Origin: Cyanobacteriota bacterium
GTDB taxonomy: Bacteria; Cyanobacteriota; Cyanobacteriia; PCC-6307; Cyanobiaceae
Length of the DNA: 64,000 bases
Assembly (NCBI GenBank): GCA_026389335.1
Contig: JAPLIB010000068.1
Coordinates: forward strand, 1-64,000
Reading direction: 5' to 3'
Below are positions 8,488-18,031 of the stretch, one piece after another. How positions within the stretch are numbered: position 1 is the first letter of the stretch; the number at the start of each line of letters is the position of its first letter. The notes below the pieces were generated by a model. It was not told the origin of the DNA. It worked only from the letters and a program-made list of their open reading frames with translations, and did no database searches. The translations under genes were made by a program, and so were the position numbers.

Positions 8488-9354
8488 ATGGCCTCGATGC
8501 CCCTGGAGGAATTGTCCAACGCGTCCGAACACTCGGATCTCAGCCCATTCCAGGGACTTGCCAGGGGATCCAGTCCCGCCTCTACGGCTACTCCGGCCGC
8601 GGCCGATGCCACCAGGGCCACCCTGCTGGTCGTCGACGACGAACCCGCCGTGCGCCGGGTGCTGGTGATGCGCCTGCAGATGGCGGGCTACCGGGTGCTC
8701 TGCGCTGAGGATGGCGAGGAGGCCCTGGCCCTGTTCCATCGGGAGCAGCCCGACCTGGTGGTGCTCGACGTGATGATGCCGAAGCTTGATGGCTTCGCCG
8801 TCTGCCGCCGGCTGCGGGCTGAATCCTGCGTGCCGATCATCTTCCTCTCGGCCCTCGATGCCATCGCCGAACGGGTGGCGGGTCTCGATCTCGGCGCCGA
8901 CGACTACCTGCCCAAGCCCTTCAGTCCCAAGGAGCTCGAAGCCCGCATCGCCACGATCCTGCGTCGGGTGGGTCGCGGCTCCGCCCAGGCCGAACCCCTG
9001 GAGCCGGCCTCCGGCACCGGTGTGCTGCGGGTCGGGGATCTGGTGGTGGACACCAATCGTCGCCAGGTCAATCGCGATGGTCAGCGCATCGCTCTCACCT
9101 ATACGGAGTTCAGCCTGCTGGAGCTGCTGTTCCGCGAGCCGGGGCGGGTGGTGCCGCGGGCCGAGATCCTCGAGCAGCTCTGGGGCTATCCACCGCGCCG
9201 GGCGGCCGATCTGCGGGTGGTGGATGTCTATGTGGCCCGCCTGCGCGGCAAGCTCGAACCCGATCCCCGCAATCCGGAGCTGATCCTCACCGTGCGCGGC
9301 ACGGGCTATGCCTCCCAGCGTATCGGCGATCCGGCCCTGGCGGCGGCTGGTTGA
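8488..9354 (+). CDS. rpaB: OmpR-family response regulator RpaB
   Basis: RpaB is the essential cyanobacterial response regulator that pairs with the kinase NblS/Hik33 and controls high-light and photosystem genes through HLR1 sites. The receiver domain has the acidic pocket in LLVVDDEPAVRR, the phospho-acceptor Asp in VVLDVMMPKLDGF, the Thr/Ser-position FLSAL and the Lys in YLPKPFSP. A linker leads to a winged-helix output domain (LTYTEFSLLELLF, LEQLWGYPPRRAADLRVVDV) ending in VRGTGYA. The N-terminal tail of about 45 residues is Ser/Ala-rich and its start is uncertain: ATGs at 8488 and 8497 are candidates, and the frame reaches a start at 8425. A TATAGT -10-like box near 8439 suggests its promoter. 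Confidence 0.92.
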   Translation: MASMPLEELSNASEHSDLSPFQGLARGSSPASTATPAAADATRATLLVVDDEPAVRRVLVMRLQMAGYRVLCAEDGEEALALFHREQPDLVVLDVMMPKLDGFAVCRRLRAESCVPIIFLSALDAIAERVAGLDLGADDYLPKPFSPKELEARIATILRRVGRGSAQAEPLEPASGTGVLRVGDLVVDTNRRQVNRDGQRIALTYTEFSLLELLFREPGRVVPRAEILEQLWGYPPRRAADLRVVDVYVARLRGKLEPDPRNPELILTVRGTGYASQRIGDPALAAAG

Positions 9355-9426
9355 GTGCTGGCGGCCCCCCGGGGCCTGGCCAGCGGTCCTGCAGGATGGA
9401 ACCGACCCCATTCTTCCCCTCCCGCC

Positions 9427-10947
9427 TTGTCGGATCTGCGCGAGACCCGTCTGGATAAGGCCCGGGCCCTGGAGGCCCTGGGCCATTCCCCCTATGCGCT
9501 GAGCTTTGCCCCCAGCCATCGCACGGCCCAGCTGCAGCAGGCCCATGCCGATCTGGCCAAGGGGGAGGAGCGAGCCGAGGCTGTGGCCGTGGCGGGCCGG
9601 TTGATGACCCGGCGGGTGATGGGAAAGCTCGCCTTCTTCACCCTGGCCGATGAAACCGGCCCGATCCAGCTCTACATCGACAAGGCCAGTCTTGAGGCTG
9701 CCCATCCGCACAATCCCGATATCTTCAGTCAGATCACCACACTCACCGATGCCGGCGATTGGATCGGTGTGCATGGCACCTTGAAGCGCACCGACCGCGG
9801 CGAGCTTTCGGTGAAGGTGAGCGATTGGCAGATGCTGAGTAAGTCGCTGCAGCCGCTGCCGGATAAGTGGCATGGTCTGGCGGATGTGGAGAAGCGCTAT
9901 CGCCAGCGTTATCTCGATCTGATCGTCTCACCCCACACCCGCGAAACCTTCCGGCGCCGCGCCCTGCTGGTGAGCACCATGCGCCGCTGGCTGGATGAGC
10001 GGGATTTCCTGGAGATCGAAACGCCGGTGCTGCAGAGCCAGGCCGGTGGGGCTGATGCCCGCCCCTTTGCCACCCATCACAACGCCCTCGATCTGCCGCT
10101 CACCCTGCGCATCGCCACCGAACTGCACCTCAAGCGCCTGGTGGTGGGCGGTTTCGAACGGGTCTACGAGTTGGGTCGCATCTTCCGCAATGAAGGGATC
10201 AGCACCCGCCACAACCCCGAGTTCACCTCGGTGGAGATCTACCAGGCCTTCGCCGATTACCACGACATGATGGTGCTCACCGAGACCCTGATCGCCACCT
10301 GCTGCCAGGCGGTGTGCGGCGGCACGGTGATTGAGTACCAGGGCACCAGCATTGATCTCACGCCGCCTTGGACCCGCGCCACCATGCATGAGCTGGTGCA
10401 GCGGGCCACCGGCCTCGATTTCAATGCCTTCACCAGCCGGGCCGAAGCGGCCGCGGCGATGCAGGCGGTGGATCTGGTGGTGCCCGAGGCCGCTGACAGC
10501 GTCGGCCGGCTGCTGGTGGAGGCGTTTGAGCAGCGGGTGGAGAGTTCGCTGATCCAGCCCACCTTCGTGCTCGATTACCCGGTGGAGAACTCGCCCCTGG
10601 CCCGCACCCATCGCAGCAAGCCGGGTCTGGTGGAGCGCTTCGAGCTGTTCATCGTCGGCCGCGAGACCGCCAATGCCTTCAGCGAGTTGATCGATCCGCT
10701 GGATCAGCGCCGCCGCCTCGAGGCCCAGCAGGAGCGTCGCCGGGCTGGTGACCCCGAGGCCCAGACCGTGGATGAGGATTTCCTCCATGCGCTGGAGGTG
10801 GGCATGCCGCCCACCGGCGGCCTTGGCATCGGCATCGATCGGCTGGTGATGCTGCTCACGGACAGTCCCTCGATCCGCGATGTGATCGCCTTTCCCCTGC
10901 TCCGTCCTGAGGGGCGGGCCGAGGTGGGATCCGACGCAATGGGATAA
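9427..10947 (+). CDS. lysS: lysyl-tRNA synthetase, class II
   Basis: It charges tRNA-Lys. An N-terminal OB-fold ([20 protein letters not shown]) precedes the class II catalytic core: motif 1 region with [21 protein letters not shown], motif 2 in [18 protein letters not shown], and motif 3 [15 protein letters not shown]. The open frame begins at a GTG at 9355, but the conserved N-terminus [18 protein letters not shown] begins right after a TTG at 9427, which I take as the start (506 residues). The added 24 residues of the longer version look unconserved. It follows rpaB in the same orientation. Confidence 0.93.
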   Translation: MSDLRETRLDKARALEALGHSPYALSFAPSHRTAQLQQAHADLAKGEERAEAVAVAGRLMTRRVMGKLAFFTLADETGPIQLYIDKASLEAAHPHNPDIFSQITTLTDAGDWIGVHGTLKRTDRGELSVKVSDWQMLSKSLQPLPDKWHGLADVEKRYRQRYLDLIVSPHTRETFRRRALLVSTMRRWLDERDFLEIETPVLQSQAGGADARPFATHHNALDLPLTLRIATELHLKRLVVGGFERVYELGRIFRNEGISTRHNPEFTSVEIYQAFADYHDMMVLTETLIATCCQAVCGGTVIEYQGTSIDLTPPWTRATMHELVQRATGLDFNAFTSRAEAAAAMQAVDLVVPEAADSVGRLLVEAFEQRVESSLIQPTFVLDYPVENSPLARTHRSKPGLVERFELFIVGRETANAFSELIDPLDQRRRLEAQQERRRAGDPEAQTVDEDFLHALEVGMPPTGGLGIGIDRLVMLLTDSPSIRDVIAFPLLRPEGRAEVGSDAMG

Positions 10948-10988
10948 TGGTTTGAGTAGGCAATCTTCCCCATCGGGGCACCCCAGAC

Positions 10989-11252
10989 ATGAGTGGTGAG
11001 CGCGTCGGTTTTCGCTTCCAGCACGCTGATGCCGTGGTGAAGCGCAACCCCCAGGGGCGCTCGCGCCGTGGCTGGGTGATGGAGCCGGTGGAGCAGACCA
11101 CCAGTCGGGGCACCAAAATGCCCGCCTACCGCATCCGTTGGCGCGATAGCGAACGGCCCGAGATCGTGCTGCAGCACATGTTGATCGCCGATCCCGACCC
11201 CACGCCGCCGCCGGAAGGCGTGAGCCTGGTGCCGCCGCTGCCCAAGAAGTAA
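10989..11252 (+). CDS. small conserved cyanobacterial protein of unknown function
   Basis: The 87-residue product is basic in the N-terminal half (VKRNPQGRSRRGW) and contains TTSRGTKMPAYRIRWRDS and EIVLQHMLIADPDP, giving the look of a small SH3/beta-barrel-like fold. It lies 41 bp downstream of lysS in the same direction, an arrangement I recall in picocyanobacterial genomes. I do not recognise a function. The compact, coding-like sequence and context make a real gene likely. Confidence 0.75.
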   Translation: MSGERVGFRFQHADAVVKRNPQGRSRRGWVMEPVEQTTSRGTKMPAYRIRWRDSERPEIVLQHMLIADPDPTPPPEGVSLVPPLPKK

Positions 11253-11395
11253 TCCCAAGCGGTTTCTAGCTCGGCTTCTGGCACCACTGCTGTTCGTGCC
11301 TGTCGGATTCCCGCCTGTTCTGGGTGGGATGCCCCGCTAGCAGGATCGGCATTATGGGATGGCTGTGGCCCTGTGCGGGCGGGGCTGGGATCGGT

Positions 11396-11926
11396 TCAGC
11401 GCTGCATCCGACGCCTGAGCTGCGCCAGGTCCTGTTGGGCCTCGAAGGCGGCCCAGTCGCTGTCGAGGTTGGCGGGCTCAGGCGTGGCGGCTTCGGGTCT
11501 GGCACCGTTGGTCGGACCTGGCTCCCGGGCGGCGTTAGGGGCAGCGGCGCGTCCCCCCAGTTCGGTCAGCTCCCATTCCAGCGCCGTGAACTGTTGGCCC
11601 AGTTCCGCCAGGCCCTGCCAGCGCAGGCGACCCCGTTCCATCAGGCTGCCGATATGGGTTTCGGCCCGGTTGGCCAACACGTTGGCACCGGCGCTTCGCG
11701 CCCGCTCCACCCGTTGCTGCCACTGGCGAATCTCCACCGCCAGCTGCAGCAAGTCCTGGCGCTGCTGCTCGGCCAGCTGTTGCAGATCGAGCCGCTGGCG
11801 CCGCAAGTCGTTCAGGCGGTCCTGGCGGTCCTGCTCGGCCAGCAGGGCCTCCTGGGTCGGGCTGGAGCGCAGGAACGCTTCGAGTTGGCTCTCCAGCCGG
11901 CTTTCCAGGTCGTCCAGCCAGCTCAT
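11396..11926 (-). CDS. hercynine metabolism protein (coiled coil, last gene of ergothioneine operon)
   Basis: The 176-residue protein is mostly helical. A long Gln/Arg-rich coiled coil (about residues 25-75, with RLDLQQLAEQQRQDLLQLAV) is followed by GANVLANRAETHIGSLMERG and a low-complexity Ala/Pro linker. It fits the picocyanobacterial family named for co-occurrence with ergothioneine genes; no catalytic residues are evident. Its ATG overlaps the stop of the small gene upstream (4 bp), so it is translated from the egtB-egtD transcript. The role is unknown; it could scaffold or regulate the two enzymes. Confidence 0.8.
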   Translation of the reverse strand: MSWLDDLESRLESQLEAFLRSSPTQEALLAEQDRQDRLNDLRRQRLDLQQLAEQQRQDLLQLAVEIRQWQQRVERARSAGANVLANRAETHIGSLMERGRLRWQGLAELGQQFTALEWELTELGGRAAAPNAAREPGPTNGARPEAATPEPANLDSDWAAFEAQQDLAQLRRRMQR

Positions 11927-12180
11927 GGCGCGCTGGGGGCGTCTGGGGTGGCGGTCGAGCCGGGGGCGCGGGTGATCAGGGGCGCTTCGATTTCCTGTTG
12001 CAACGGGGTGATCGCCGCCTCGCGGGAGCGCAGCAGCAGCTGGGTGAGCCGGGCGATGGCCCCTTCGCCGAGATCCTGGTCGCCGATGCGGTCGAAGGCC
12101 CGGCGGTAGAGCTGTTCGAGTTCCTCGATCAGGTCTTCGCGTACCCCGCGCATCGCCTGGCGTTGCTCTTCCCGGCTCAT
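11923..12180 (-). CDS. hercynine metabolism small protein
   Basis: The 85-residue, mainly helical protein begins MSREEQRQAMRGVREDLIEE and contains LEQLYRRAFDRIG, with a Pro/Ala-rich tail. It is placed between egtD and the longer coiled-coil gene, overlapping both by 4 bp, which is the arrangement of the family NCBI names hercynine metabolism small protein. No enzymatic motif is visible. A partner or regulator of EgtB/EgtD is the simplest idea, from context only. Confidence 0.8.
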   Translation of the reverse strand: MSREEQRQAMRGVREDLIEELEQLYRRAFDRIGDQDLGEGAIARLTQLLLRSREAAITPLQQEIEAPLITRAPGSTATPDAPSAP

Positions 12181-13205
12181 TGGTCGCTGTGCGGCTGCGC
12201 TGAGTCTGGCTCCAGATCCGCCAGCGGCGTCCCTGCCGCCGGCTCCAGCAAATGCAGGCTCAGGTCTTCAGCGGTATCGCTCCAGCGCTGGAGGCGGCGC
12301 CAGCCCGCCTGGTGCGCCAGCTGGGCGAAGGCGTCCGGGGTGTATTTGACGCTGTATTCACTGATCAGCGGTTCGCCGGCCGCGAACGCCCAGCGGCGCC
12401 CCGCCAGCGTCACGGTCTGGGATTCGCGGCTGATCAGGGCCATGGCGATGCGGCTGTGTTCCGCCTGCCACCAGGCCTTGTAGCAGAAGGCCTGGGGGCG
12501 GAAGTCGCCCGCCAGGTCTCGGTTCAGGCGGTGCAGCAGATTGAGGGCGAAGGCCGCCGAGTAGCCGGCTTGATCGTTGTAGGCCGCCTCCAGCCGCTCC
12601 ACCGCCTTGGGTTGGTCGATGCCGATCAGTAGCCGGCTGTCCGGCCCCAGCAGCCGCCGAAACTGCCGCAGCAGGGTGAGGGCCTCATCGGGACTGAAGT
12701 TGCCGATCGAGCTGCCGGGATAGAAGCCCAGCCGCCGCCGCTCCAGCCAGGGGTGGGCCGGCAGCTGCTGCAGCTGGCTGTAGTCGCAGCTGATGCCTAG
12801 CACCGGCGTCGTCGGGTGGCGTTGCTGCAGGGCCCGGCAGGCCTGGCGCAGATGGCCGGCGCTGATGTCAAGGGCCGCGTAGGCATCTGGTTGCAGCGCC
12901 TCCAGCAGTGGGCTCACCTTGCGGGCGCTGCCGGCGCCGAACTCCACCAGCACACCGGGTCCGAGCGCCTGGGCCAGCTCGGCCGCCCGTTGTTGCAGCA
13001 GGGCTGTTTCGGTGCGGGTGAGGCCGTATTCGGGCTGCTGGCAGATGGCGTCGAACAGCTGGGAGCCCCGGTCGTCGTAGAGGAGCCAGGCCGGCAGCTG
13101 GCGCGGCAGGCGCTCCATGCCGGCCACCACCAGGCGGCGCAGGTCGGCGGCCGGCGGATGCAGATCGATCAGCTGGGGGCCGGCGAGGGCGAGGGAGCCA
13201 GCCAT
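12177..13205 (-). CDS. egtD: L-histidine N(alpha)-methyltransferase EgtD
   Basis: EgtD uses three S-adenosylmethionine molecules to convert histidine to hercynine, the first step of ergothioneine synthesis. The 342-residue sequence shows YDDRGSQLFDAICQQPEYG, the SAM-binding VEFGAGSARKV, and GFYPGSSIGNFSPDEA, all hallmarks of the family, and ends in a short acidic tail. The frame extends upstream over egtB, but the ATG at 13205 (MAGSLALAG) overlaps the egtB stop (TGATG) and is the natural start. Second gene in the operon. Confidence 0.95.
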   Translation of the reverse strand: MAGSLALAGPQLIDLHPPAADLRRLVVAGMERLPRQLPAWLLYDDRGSQLFDAICQQPEYGLTRTETALLQQRAAELAQALGPGVLVEFGAGSARKVSPLLEALQPDAYAALDISAGHLRQACRALQQRHPTTPVLGISCDYSQLQQLPAHPWLERRRLGFYPGSSIGNFSPDEALTLLRQFRRLLGPDSRLLIGIDQPKAVERLEAAYNDQAGYSAAFALNLLHRLNRDLAGDFRPQAFCYKAWWQAEHSRIAMALISRESQTVTLAGRRWAFAAGEPLISEYSVKYTPDAFAQLAHQAGWRRLQRWSDTAEDLSLHLLEPAAGTPLADLEPDSAQPHSDQ

Positions 13206-14719
13206 CAGCGGGCCAGGCGCAGGCCTGCCGCCATCCAGCGACTCGCCGGCGGGAAGAAGTTGCGGTAAGTGAGCCGGGCGTGGCCGGCGGGGGTGAGATA
13301 GGCGCTGCCGCGCAGCACGAACTGGGAAGACATGAACTTGCCGTTGTACTCGCCGACGGCGCCGGCGGCGGGACTGAAGCCCGGATAGGGACGGTAGGGG
13401 CTGGCGGTCCACTGCCACAGGGCCGCAAAGGCCTGGGGCAGTGGCGCCATGCGATTGGCATGTTCCCACTCGGCCTCGCTCGGCAGCCTGGCTCCGGCCC
13501 AGCGGGCCAGGGCATCGGCCTCAAACCAGCTCAGATGGCGCACCGGCGCCTCGGGCCGGCGCGGCCGCAGGCCGGCCAGGGTGAACTCACTGTCGCCGCG
13601 CCAGTAGCGGGGTGCCTGCCAGTGCCGCTGCTGCAGCGTTGCCCAGCCTTCACTCATCCACAGCTCGGGCCTTTGATAGCCGCCGTCGGCGATGAAGGCC
13701 TCCATCTCGGCGTTGCAGACCAGCGCTGAGGCGAGCGCGAAGGGATCCAGCCACTGGCGATGGCGCGGTGCCTCGTTGTCGAAGTGGAAGGCGGCGGGAT
13801 CGCTCGGCTCCGGGCCGATCTCCACCAGGCCCCCCTCAAAGGCCCGCCAGGGGCTGGCGGTAGGGGAGCCATCGCCTGTCTCCGCCAGGCCCACCGTTGG
13901 GGCGCTCGCGCTGGCCAGCGGCAGGCTCACCCCCCGATGGCTCGCCGCCAGATAGCTCGCCTCCGGGCCCTCGGCTCCGTCGAGGTAGGTGGGCTCCAGG
14001 GGGTTGCGGCTGAAGCCGTCGAGCAGGTCCATCAGCAGCAGTTCCTGGTGCTGATGCTCGTGCTGGATCCCCAGCTCCAGCAGCTCCAGCAGCGGTTGGG
14101 CCTGGGCCAGGGGCTGCTGGGCGAGGTGCGCCAGCAGCTCGTCCAGACCCTGATCGATGCGCTGGCGCCAGGCCAGCACCGCTGCGATCGGCGGGCGGGT
14201 GAGCAGGCCCCGCTGGGGCCGTGGATGGCGGGCGCCGACAGTGTCGTAGTAGGAGTTGAACAGGTAGCCCCAGCGCCGGTCCGCCCCCTGCCAGCCCGGC
14301 AGATGGGGCGCCAGCAGAAAGGTTTCGAAGAACCAGCTGGTGTGGCCGAGATGCCATTTGGGCGGACTGGCGTCGGCCATGCCCTGGAGACAGAGATCCT
14401 CCGGTTGGAGCGGTTCGATCAGGTCGACGCTGTGCCGGCGGACCTGCCGCAGGCGCTCACGCAGGCCGGCGATCAGAGCCGGGGGCGCTGGGCCGGTGGT
14501 CTTGGCGAGGTCTGGAGCGCCGGGATCGGGGCATAGGCGCCCAGGAGGGCCAGGGTTCTGTTGCGCTGGGGCGCCGTGGCTCAGGGTTGTATGGGCCAGG
14601 GCTGATTTGGTCAGGGCCGTTTGGGCGAGATCGGTGTGAGCGGGATCCGTCGCGCTGAGGTCGGGGTTGGCCAGGACCCTGGGGGCGAGGTCCGTGCCGG
14701 CATCGCTCTGCAAGCCCAT
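13205..14719 (-). CDS. egtB: ergothioneine biosynthesis sulfoxide synthase EgtB
   Basis: EgtB is a non-haem iron oxygenase that joins hercynine and a thiol donor to form the C-S bond of ergothioneine. The DinB-like N-terminal domain supplies iron ligands, visible as the His of WHLGHTSWFFETF and the HEHQHQE cluster. The C-terminal formylglycine-generating-enzyme/sulfatase-modifying domain contains RLPSEAEWEHA, GEYNGKFM and RLTYRNFFP. From the ATG at 14719 it is 504 residues, including about 65 leader residues of low-complexity Ala/Thr/Leu/Pro composition that the family does not need, so the true start could lie downstream. No egtA, egtC or egtE is nearby. Divergent from cysK. Confidence 0.93.
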   Translation of the reverse strand: MGLQSDAGTDLAPRVLANPDLSATDPAHTDLAQTALTKSALAHTTLSHGAPAQQNPGPPGRLCPDPGAPDLAKTTGPAPPALIAGLRERLRQVRRHSVDLIEPLQPEDLCLQGMADASPPKWHLGHTSWFFETFLLAPHLPGWQGADRRWGYLFNSYYDTVGARHPRPQRGLLTRPPIAAVLAWRQRIDQGLDELLAHLAQQPLAQAQPLLELLELGIQHEHQHQELLLMDLLDGFSRNPLEPTYLDGAEGPEASYLAASHRGVSLPLASASAPTVGLAETGDGSPTASPWRAFEGGLVEIGPEPSDPAAFHFDNEAPRHRQWLDPFALASALVCNAEMEAFIADGGYQRPELWMSEGWATLQQRHWQAPRYWRGDSEFTLAGLRPRRPEAPVRHLSWFEADALARWAGARLPSEAEWEHANRMAPLPQAFAALWQWTASPYRPYPGFSPAAGAVGEYNGKFMSSQFVLRGSAYLTPAGHARLTYRNFFPPASRWMAAGLRLAR

Positions 14720-14798
14720 TCCTACGCCCTCTCCGGGCCCGACGTTAGGGATGTTCCCTACGATCCGCCCACACACGTCGATTTGGCAGGCTGGCTCC

Positions 14799-15800
14799 AT
14801 GGGCGCCATCAGCGAGGGGTTCAGCGAAGCCGTGGGCCGGACGCCGTTGATCCGGTTGCGGGCTCTAAGTGAACTCACCGGCTGCGAGATCCTCGGCAAG
14901 GCCGAGTTCATGAACCCGGGCGGCTCGGTCAAGGATCGGGCAGCCCTCGGCATCCTGATGGAGGCGGAGGCCTCCGGCGAGCTGCGGCCCGGTGGCACGG
15001 TGGTGGAGGGCACCGCCGGCAACACCGGCATCGGCCTGGCCCATCTCTGCAACGCCCGCGGCTATCGCGCCCTGATCGTCATCCCCGAGACCCAGTCGGC
15101 GGAGAAGATCGGCCTGTTGCGCAGCCTGGGGGCCGAGGTGCGCACGGTGCCGGCCGTGCCCTACGCCGATCCCAACAACTACGTGCGCCTGTCCGGCCGC
15201 ATCGCCGCCGAGATTCCCGGGGCCGTCTGGGCCAACCAGTTCGACAACCTCGCCAATCGCCGCGCTCACTACAACAGCACCGCCCCCGAGATCTGGGAGC
15301 AGTGCGACGGCCGGGTCGATGCCTGGGTGGCGGCCACCGGCACCGGCGGCACCTACGCCGGGGTGGCCCTGTTCCTCAAGGAGCGTCGCGAGGCGGTGCG
15401 CTGCGTGCTCGCCGATCCTGATGGCAGCGCGCTCTACAACTGGGCCACCAGCGGTGAGTTGCGCGCCGAGGGCAGCTCGATCACCGAGGGCATCGGCAAC
15501 AGCCGGGTCACGGCCAATCTTGCCGATGCGCCCATCGACGACGCCGTGCGCATTGACGATCAGGAAGCGCTGGGCACCATCTATCAGATGTTGTGGAAGG
15601 AAGGCCTGTTCATGGGGGGCTCGGTGGGGATCAATGTGGCCGCAGCGGTCGAGACGGCCCGGCGCCTGGGCCCGGGCCATCGGATTGTCACGGTGCTGTG
15701 TGATGGCGGCGATCGCTACCGATCCCGTCTTTACGACCGGGACTGGCTCGCTGGCCGCGGCCTGCATCAGCCCCAGCGCGGCTCAATGGTGGGCGGTTGA
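14799..15800 (+). CDS. cysK: cysteine synthase / PLP-dependent O-acetylserine sulfhydrylase family
   Basis: It makes cysteine from O-acetylserine and sulfide with pyridoxal phosphate. The substrate loop VGRTPLIRL, the Schiff-base Lys in NPGGSVKDRAAL, the TAGNTGIGLA loop and the phosphate-binding GTGGTYAG are all visible in a 333-residue protein. The ATG at 14799 (MGAISEGFSEAVG) is chosen over an upstream start at 14667 because the family begins near this point. It is divergent from the ergothioneine operon, whose pathway needs a cysteine-derived thiol. Its stop overlaps the next ATG (ATGA). CysM or another beta-family paralogue cannot be excluded. Confidence 0.9.
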   Translation: MGAISEGFSEAVGRTPLIRLRALSELTGCEILGKAEFMNPGGSVKDRAALGILMEAEASGELRPGGTVVEGTAGNTGIGLAHLCNARGYRALIVIPETQSAEKIGLLRSLGAEVRTVPAVPYADPNNYVRLSGRIAAEIPGAVWANQFDNLANRRAHYNSTAPEIWEQCDGRVDAWVAATGTGGTYAGVALFLKERREAVRCVLADPDGSALYNWATSGELRAEGSSITEGIGNSRVTANLADAPIDDAVRIDDQEALGTIYQMLWKEGLFMGGSVGINVAAAVETARRLGPGHRIVTVLCDGGDRYRSRLYDRDWLAGRGLHQPQRGSMVGG

Positions 15801-18031
15801 TGACCTCCTCGTCCTCTGCCGTTTCGGGCCAGCTGATCGGCTCCCGCTATCGACTGGAACGTCAGCTCAGTGCCCCGACGGGCGATCCGGCCGGCGTTCT
15901 GGGCCAGGGCGTGCTTTGGCAGGCTCGTGACCAATTGGCCGCCGAGGCGCCGGTGGCCCTGCGGCGGCTGGGGGCCGAGCAGGATCAGGCGCGGGCCAGG
16001 GAGCTCTGGAGCCGGCTCCAGGGGGTGCTCCATCCCCAGGTGCCCCGCTTCGGCGCGGTGATCCAGGAGCAGGGCCAGCTCTGGTTGGTGCGCGAATGGC
16101 AGAGCGGCCGCACCTACGGCCAGTTGCTGGAGGCCCGCCGCGAGCGCCAGATGGTGTTCGGGGCTGGCGAGGTGCTGCTGCTGCTGCGCCAGTTGCTGCC
16201 GGTGCTGGCGGCGCTCCACAGCCAGGATCTGCTGCACGGGGATCTCAGCCCCGACAACCTGCTGCGGCGTGACAGCGACGGGCTGCCGGTGCTGCTGGAC
16301 TTCGGTCTGGTGCGGGGTCTGGCGGCCGCGGCCGCCGGTGCTGCCGGGGTGCCCGGGGCCACTCCGGGCTATGCCCCACCCGAGCTGCTCAGGGGCGAGC
16401 CGGCCCAGCCCTGGATGGATCTCCATGCCCTGGGGGTGGTGGCGTTGGTGCTGCTGGCCGGTGAACCGCCGGGCAACCTGCTGGATCCGGCCAGCCTCGC
16501 CTGGCGTTGGCCTCTAGGCCTGGAGCCGGAACCGGCCTTGCTCGCCCAGTTGCAGCGGCTGCTGGAGCGGGATCCCGCCCGGCGCTTTGCCTCGGCCGGC
16601 CAGGCACTGGTGGCCTTTCAATCCCTGGAGATGCCCGAGAGCACCGGGCCGGTGGCCCGGGCCGACCGCACCGTGGCGCTGGTGCCCGCGGCCCCAGCGC
16701 CGGTGGTGGTTGACCAAGCCGGTGCCGCCGTTGCGGCTGAAGCCCCAGCTGAAGTCCCGGCGGCGGAAGCGCCAGCGCCGGCCCTACAGGACGGCGGCGC
16801 CGAGGCGCCCCCTGTCCCGGAGTCCGCCGGGACGGAGCCGGATTCGCCAGCGCCGCAGACCCCGCAGGCCGCCGAGCCCCCCGCCCCGGCGGTGCTGCTG
16901 CCGGTGATCGCGCCGCCCCGCCCCCAGCCCTCCCTGGCGCGTCGCCGCGATGAGGAGCGGGAAGAGGCTGCGGAGGGAGGGCTATGGCCGGTGCTGATCG
17001 CCCTGGTGCTCTCGGCGGTGGTGGGGACCACCCTGGGTTGGTGGTGGTTGGGTCGCGACAAGCTGCCGGCCCCCCGCACCGACCAGACCAGCGAGCAGCC
17101 CAGCAGCCTGCCGCCGGCCGAGGTGGATCAGCGCCAGCAGTTGCTGGATCGGTTGCGGGCGATTCAGGTGGATCGCAGCTGGTTCCTGCAGCTGGTGGAT
17201 GCCAGCCTGCTGGCCCAGTACCCCGAACGGCGCGGCCGCTTGCCCAGCGACAGCCTCGAGGATGCACCGCTGCGCAAGGTGTGGAATGAGCAGGCCCAGG
17301 AGTGGCTGGCCCGGGTGGAACAGTTGCCGCTGGCGGTGCGCCGCCGGTTGGGCAGTTTCAGCCAGGGGGACTGGCAACAGCGCCAGCAGACCCTGCTGCT
17401 CCAGGGCCTCAGCACCGAGGTGTTGCGGCAGCTGGTTTCCGCCAGTGCCCAGAACCTGCTGCCGGGGCGCTCCGGCCAGGGCATCCCCGATGAGCCCTAT
17501 CGCCAGCTCTGGTATGCGGCTGCCGAACAGGTGCTGGAGAACGTCAGGATCGATCCGATCGAGGCGGCCTCGGGCCGTACCCAGGTGCTGTCTGCCGATG
17601 TGCCCGCCAGTGGGGCTCGCCTGTTCGCCATCCGCCTGCCGGCGGCCCATGGTCTGGCCCTGGGGATCAATGGCACGCCCTTGTTGCAGATGAGTGTCTA
17701 TGGGGCCGATGGCATCTTGCTGGAGCCGAAGGGGCCGCTGCGAGTGGTGACACTCGGCTCGCAGAAAGCGTCCCCTGTGCAGCTGCTGGTCACCAACGAA
17801 GGGGTGGCACCGGCGATGATCCGGCTGTCGTTGCGGGCCGATCCGCCGCCAGCCGCGGTAACGCCGGCGCCCACCAGCCCCGCCGCCAGCGGTGAGACCA
17901 GCCCCGGGGCCGAGTCGACACCGGGTGGTGAGGCCGGTATGCGCCAGGAGGCGGCTCCCTCCAGCGGCCCGGCGACGCCCCCACCGCCGGTGGAGCCCCC
18001 AGCGGCGGTACCGGCAGCCCCTTCGCCTTAA
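15800..18031 (+). CDS. atypical serine/threonine protein kinase-like membrane protein
   Basis: The 743-residue protein has an N-terminal protein-kinase-like domain (about residues 10-275) with the catalytic loop [10 protein letters not shown], the metal-binding LLDFGLVRG and the activation-segment end YAPPELL. The glycine-rich loop is poorly formed, and the usual VAIK lysine position reads VALRRL, so activity is doubtful. A Pro/Ala/Glu-rich linker (about 285-385) leads to a single membrane segment ([20 protein letters not shown]) and an extracytoplasmic C-terminal region with a helical part and a beta-rich part, ending in a Pro-rich tail. Start ATG overlaps the cysK stop. The stop overlaps that of convergent smpB. 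Confidence 0.8.
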   Translation: MTSSSSAVSGQLIGSRYRLERQLSAPTGDPAGVLGQGVLWQARDQLAAEAPVALRRLGAEQDQARARELWSRLQGVLHPQVPRFGAVIQEQGQLWLVREWQSGRTYGQLLEARRERQMVFGAGEVLLLLRQLLPVLAALHSQDLLHGDLSPDNLLRRDSDGLPVLLDFGLVRGLAAAAAGAAGVPGATPGYAPPELLRGEPAQPWMDLHALGVVALVLLAGEPPGNLLDPASLAWRWPLGLEPEPALLAQLQRLLERDPARRFASAGQALVAFQSLEMPESTGPVARADRTVALVPAAPAPVVVDQAGAAVAAEAPAEVPAAEAPAPALQDGGAEAPPVPESAGTEPDSPAPQTPQAAEPPAPAVLLPVIAPPRPQPSLARRRDEEREEAAEGGLWPVLIALVLSAVVGTTLGWWWLGRDKLPAPRTDQTSEQPSSLPPAEVDQRQQLLDRLRAIQVDRSWFLQLVDASLLAQYPERRGRLPSDSLEDAPLRKVWNEQAQEWLARVEQLPLAVRRRLGSFSQGDWQQRQQTLLLQGLSTEVLRQLVSASAQNLLPGRSGQGIPDEPYRQLWYAAAEQVLENVRIDPIEAASGRTQVLSADVPASGARLFAIRLPAAHGLALGINGTPLLQMSVYGADGILLEPKGPLRVVTLGSQKASPVQLLVTNEGVAPAMIRLSLRADPPPAAVTPAPTSPAASGETSPGAESTPGGEAGMRQEAAPSSGPATPPPPVEPPAAVPAAPSP

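Noticed and set aside
8431-9873. 480-codon minus-strand open frame opposite rpaB and lysS
   Set aside because: His/Gln/Arg-rich shadow typical of antisense frames in high-GC DNA; rpaB and lysS are unambiguous.
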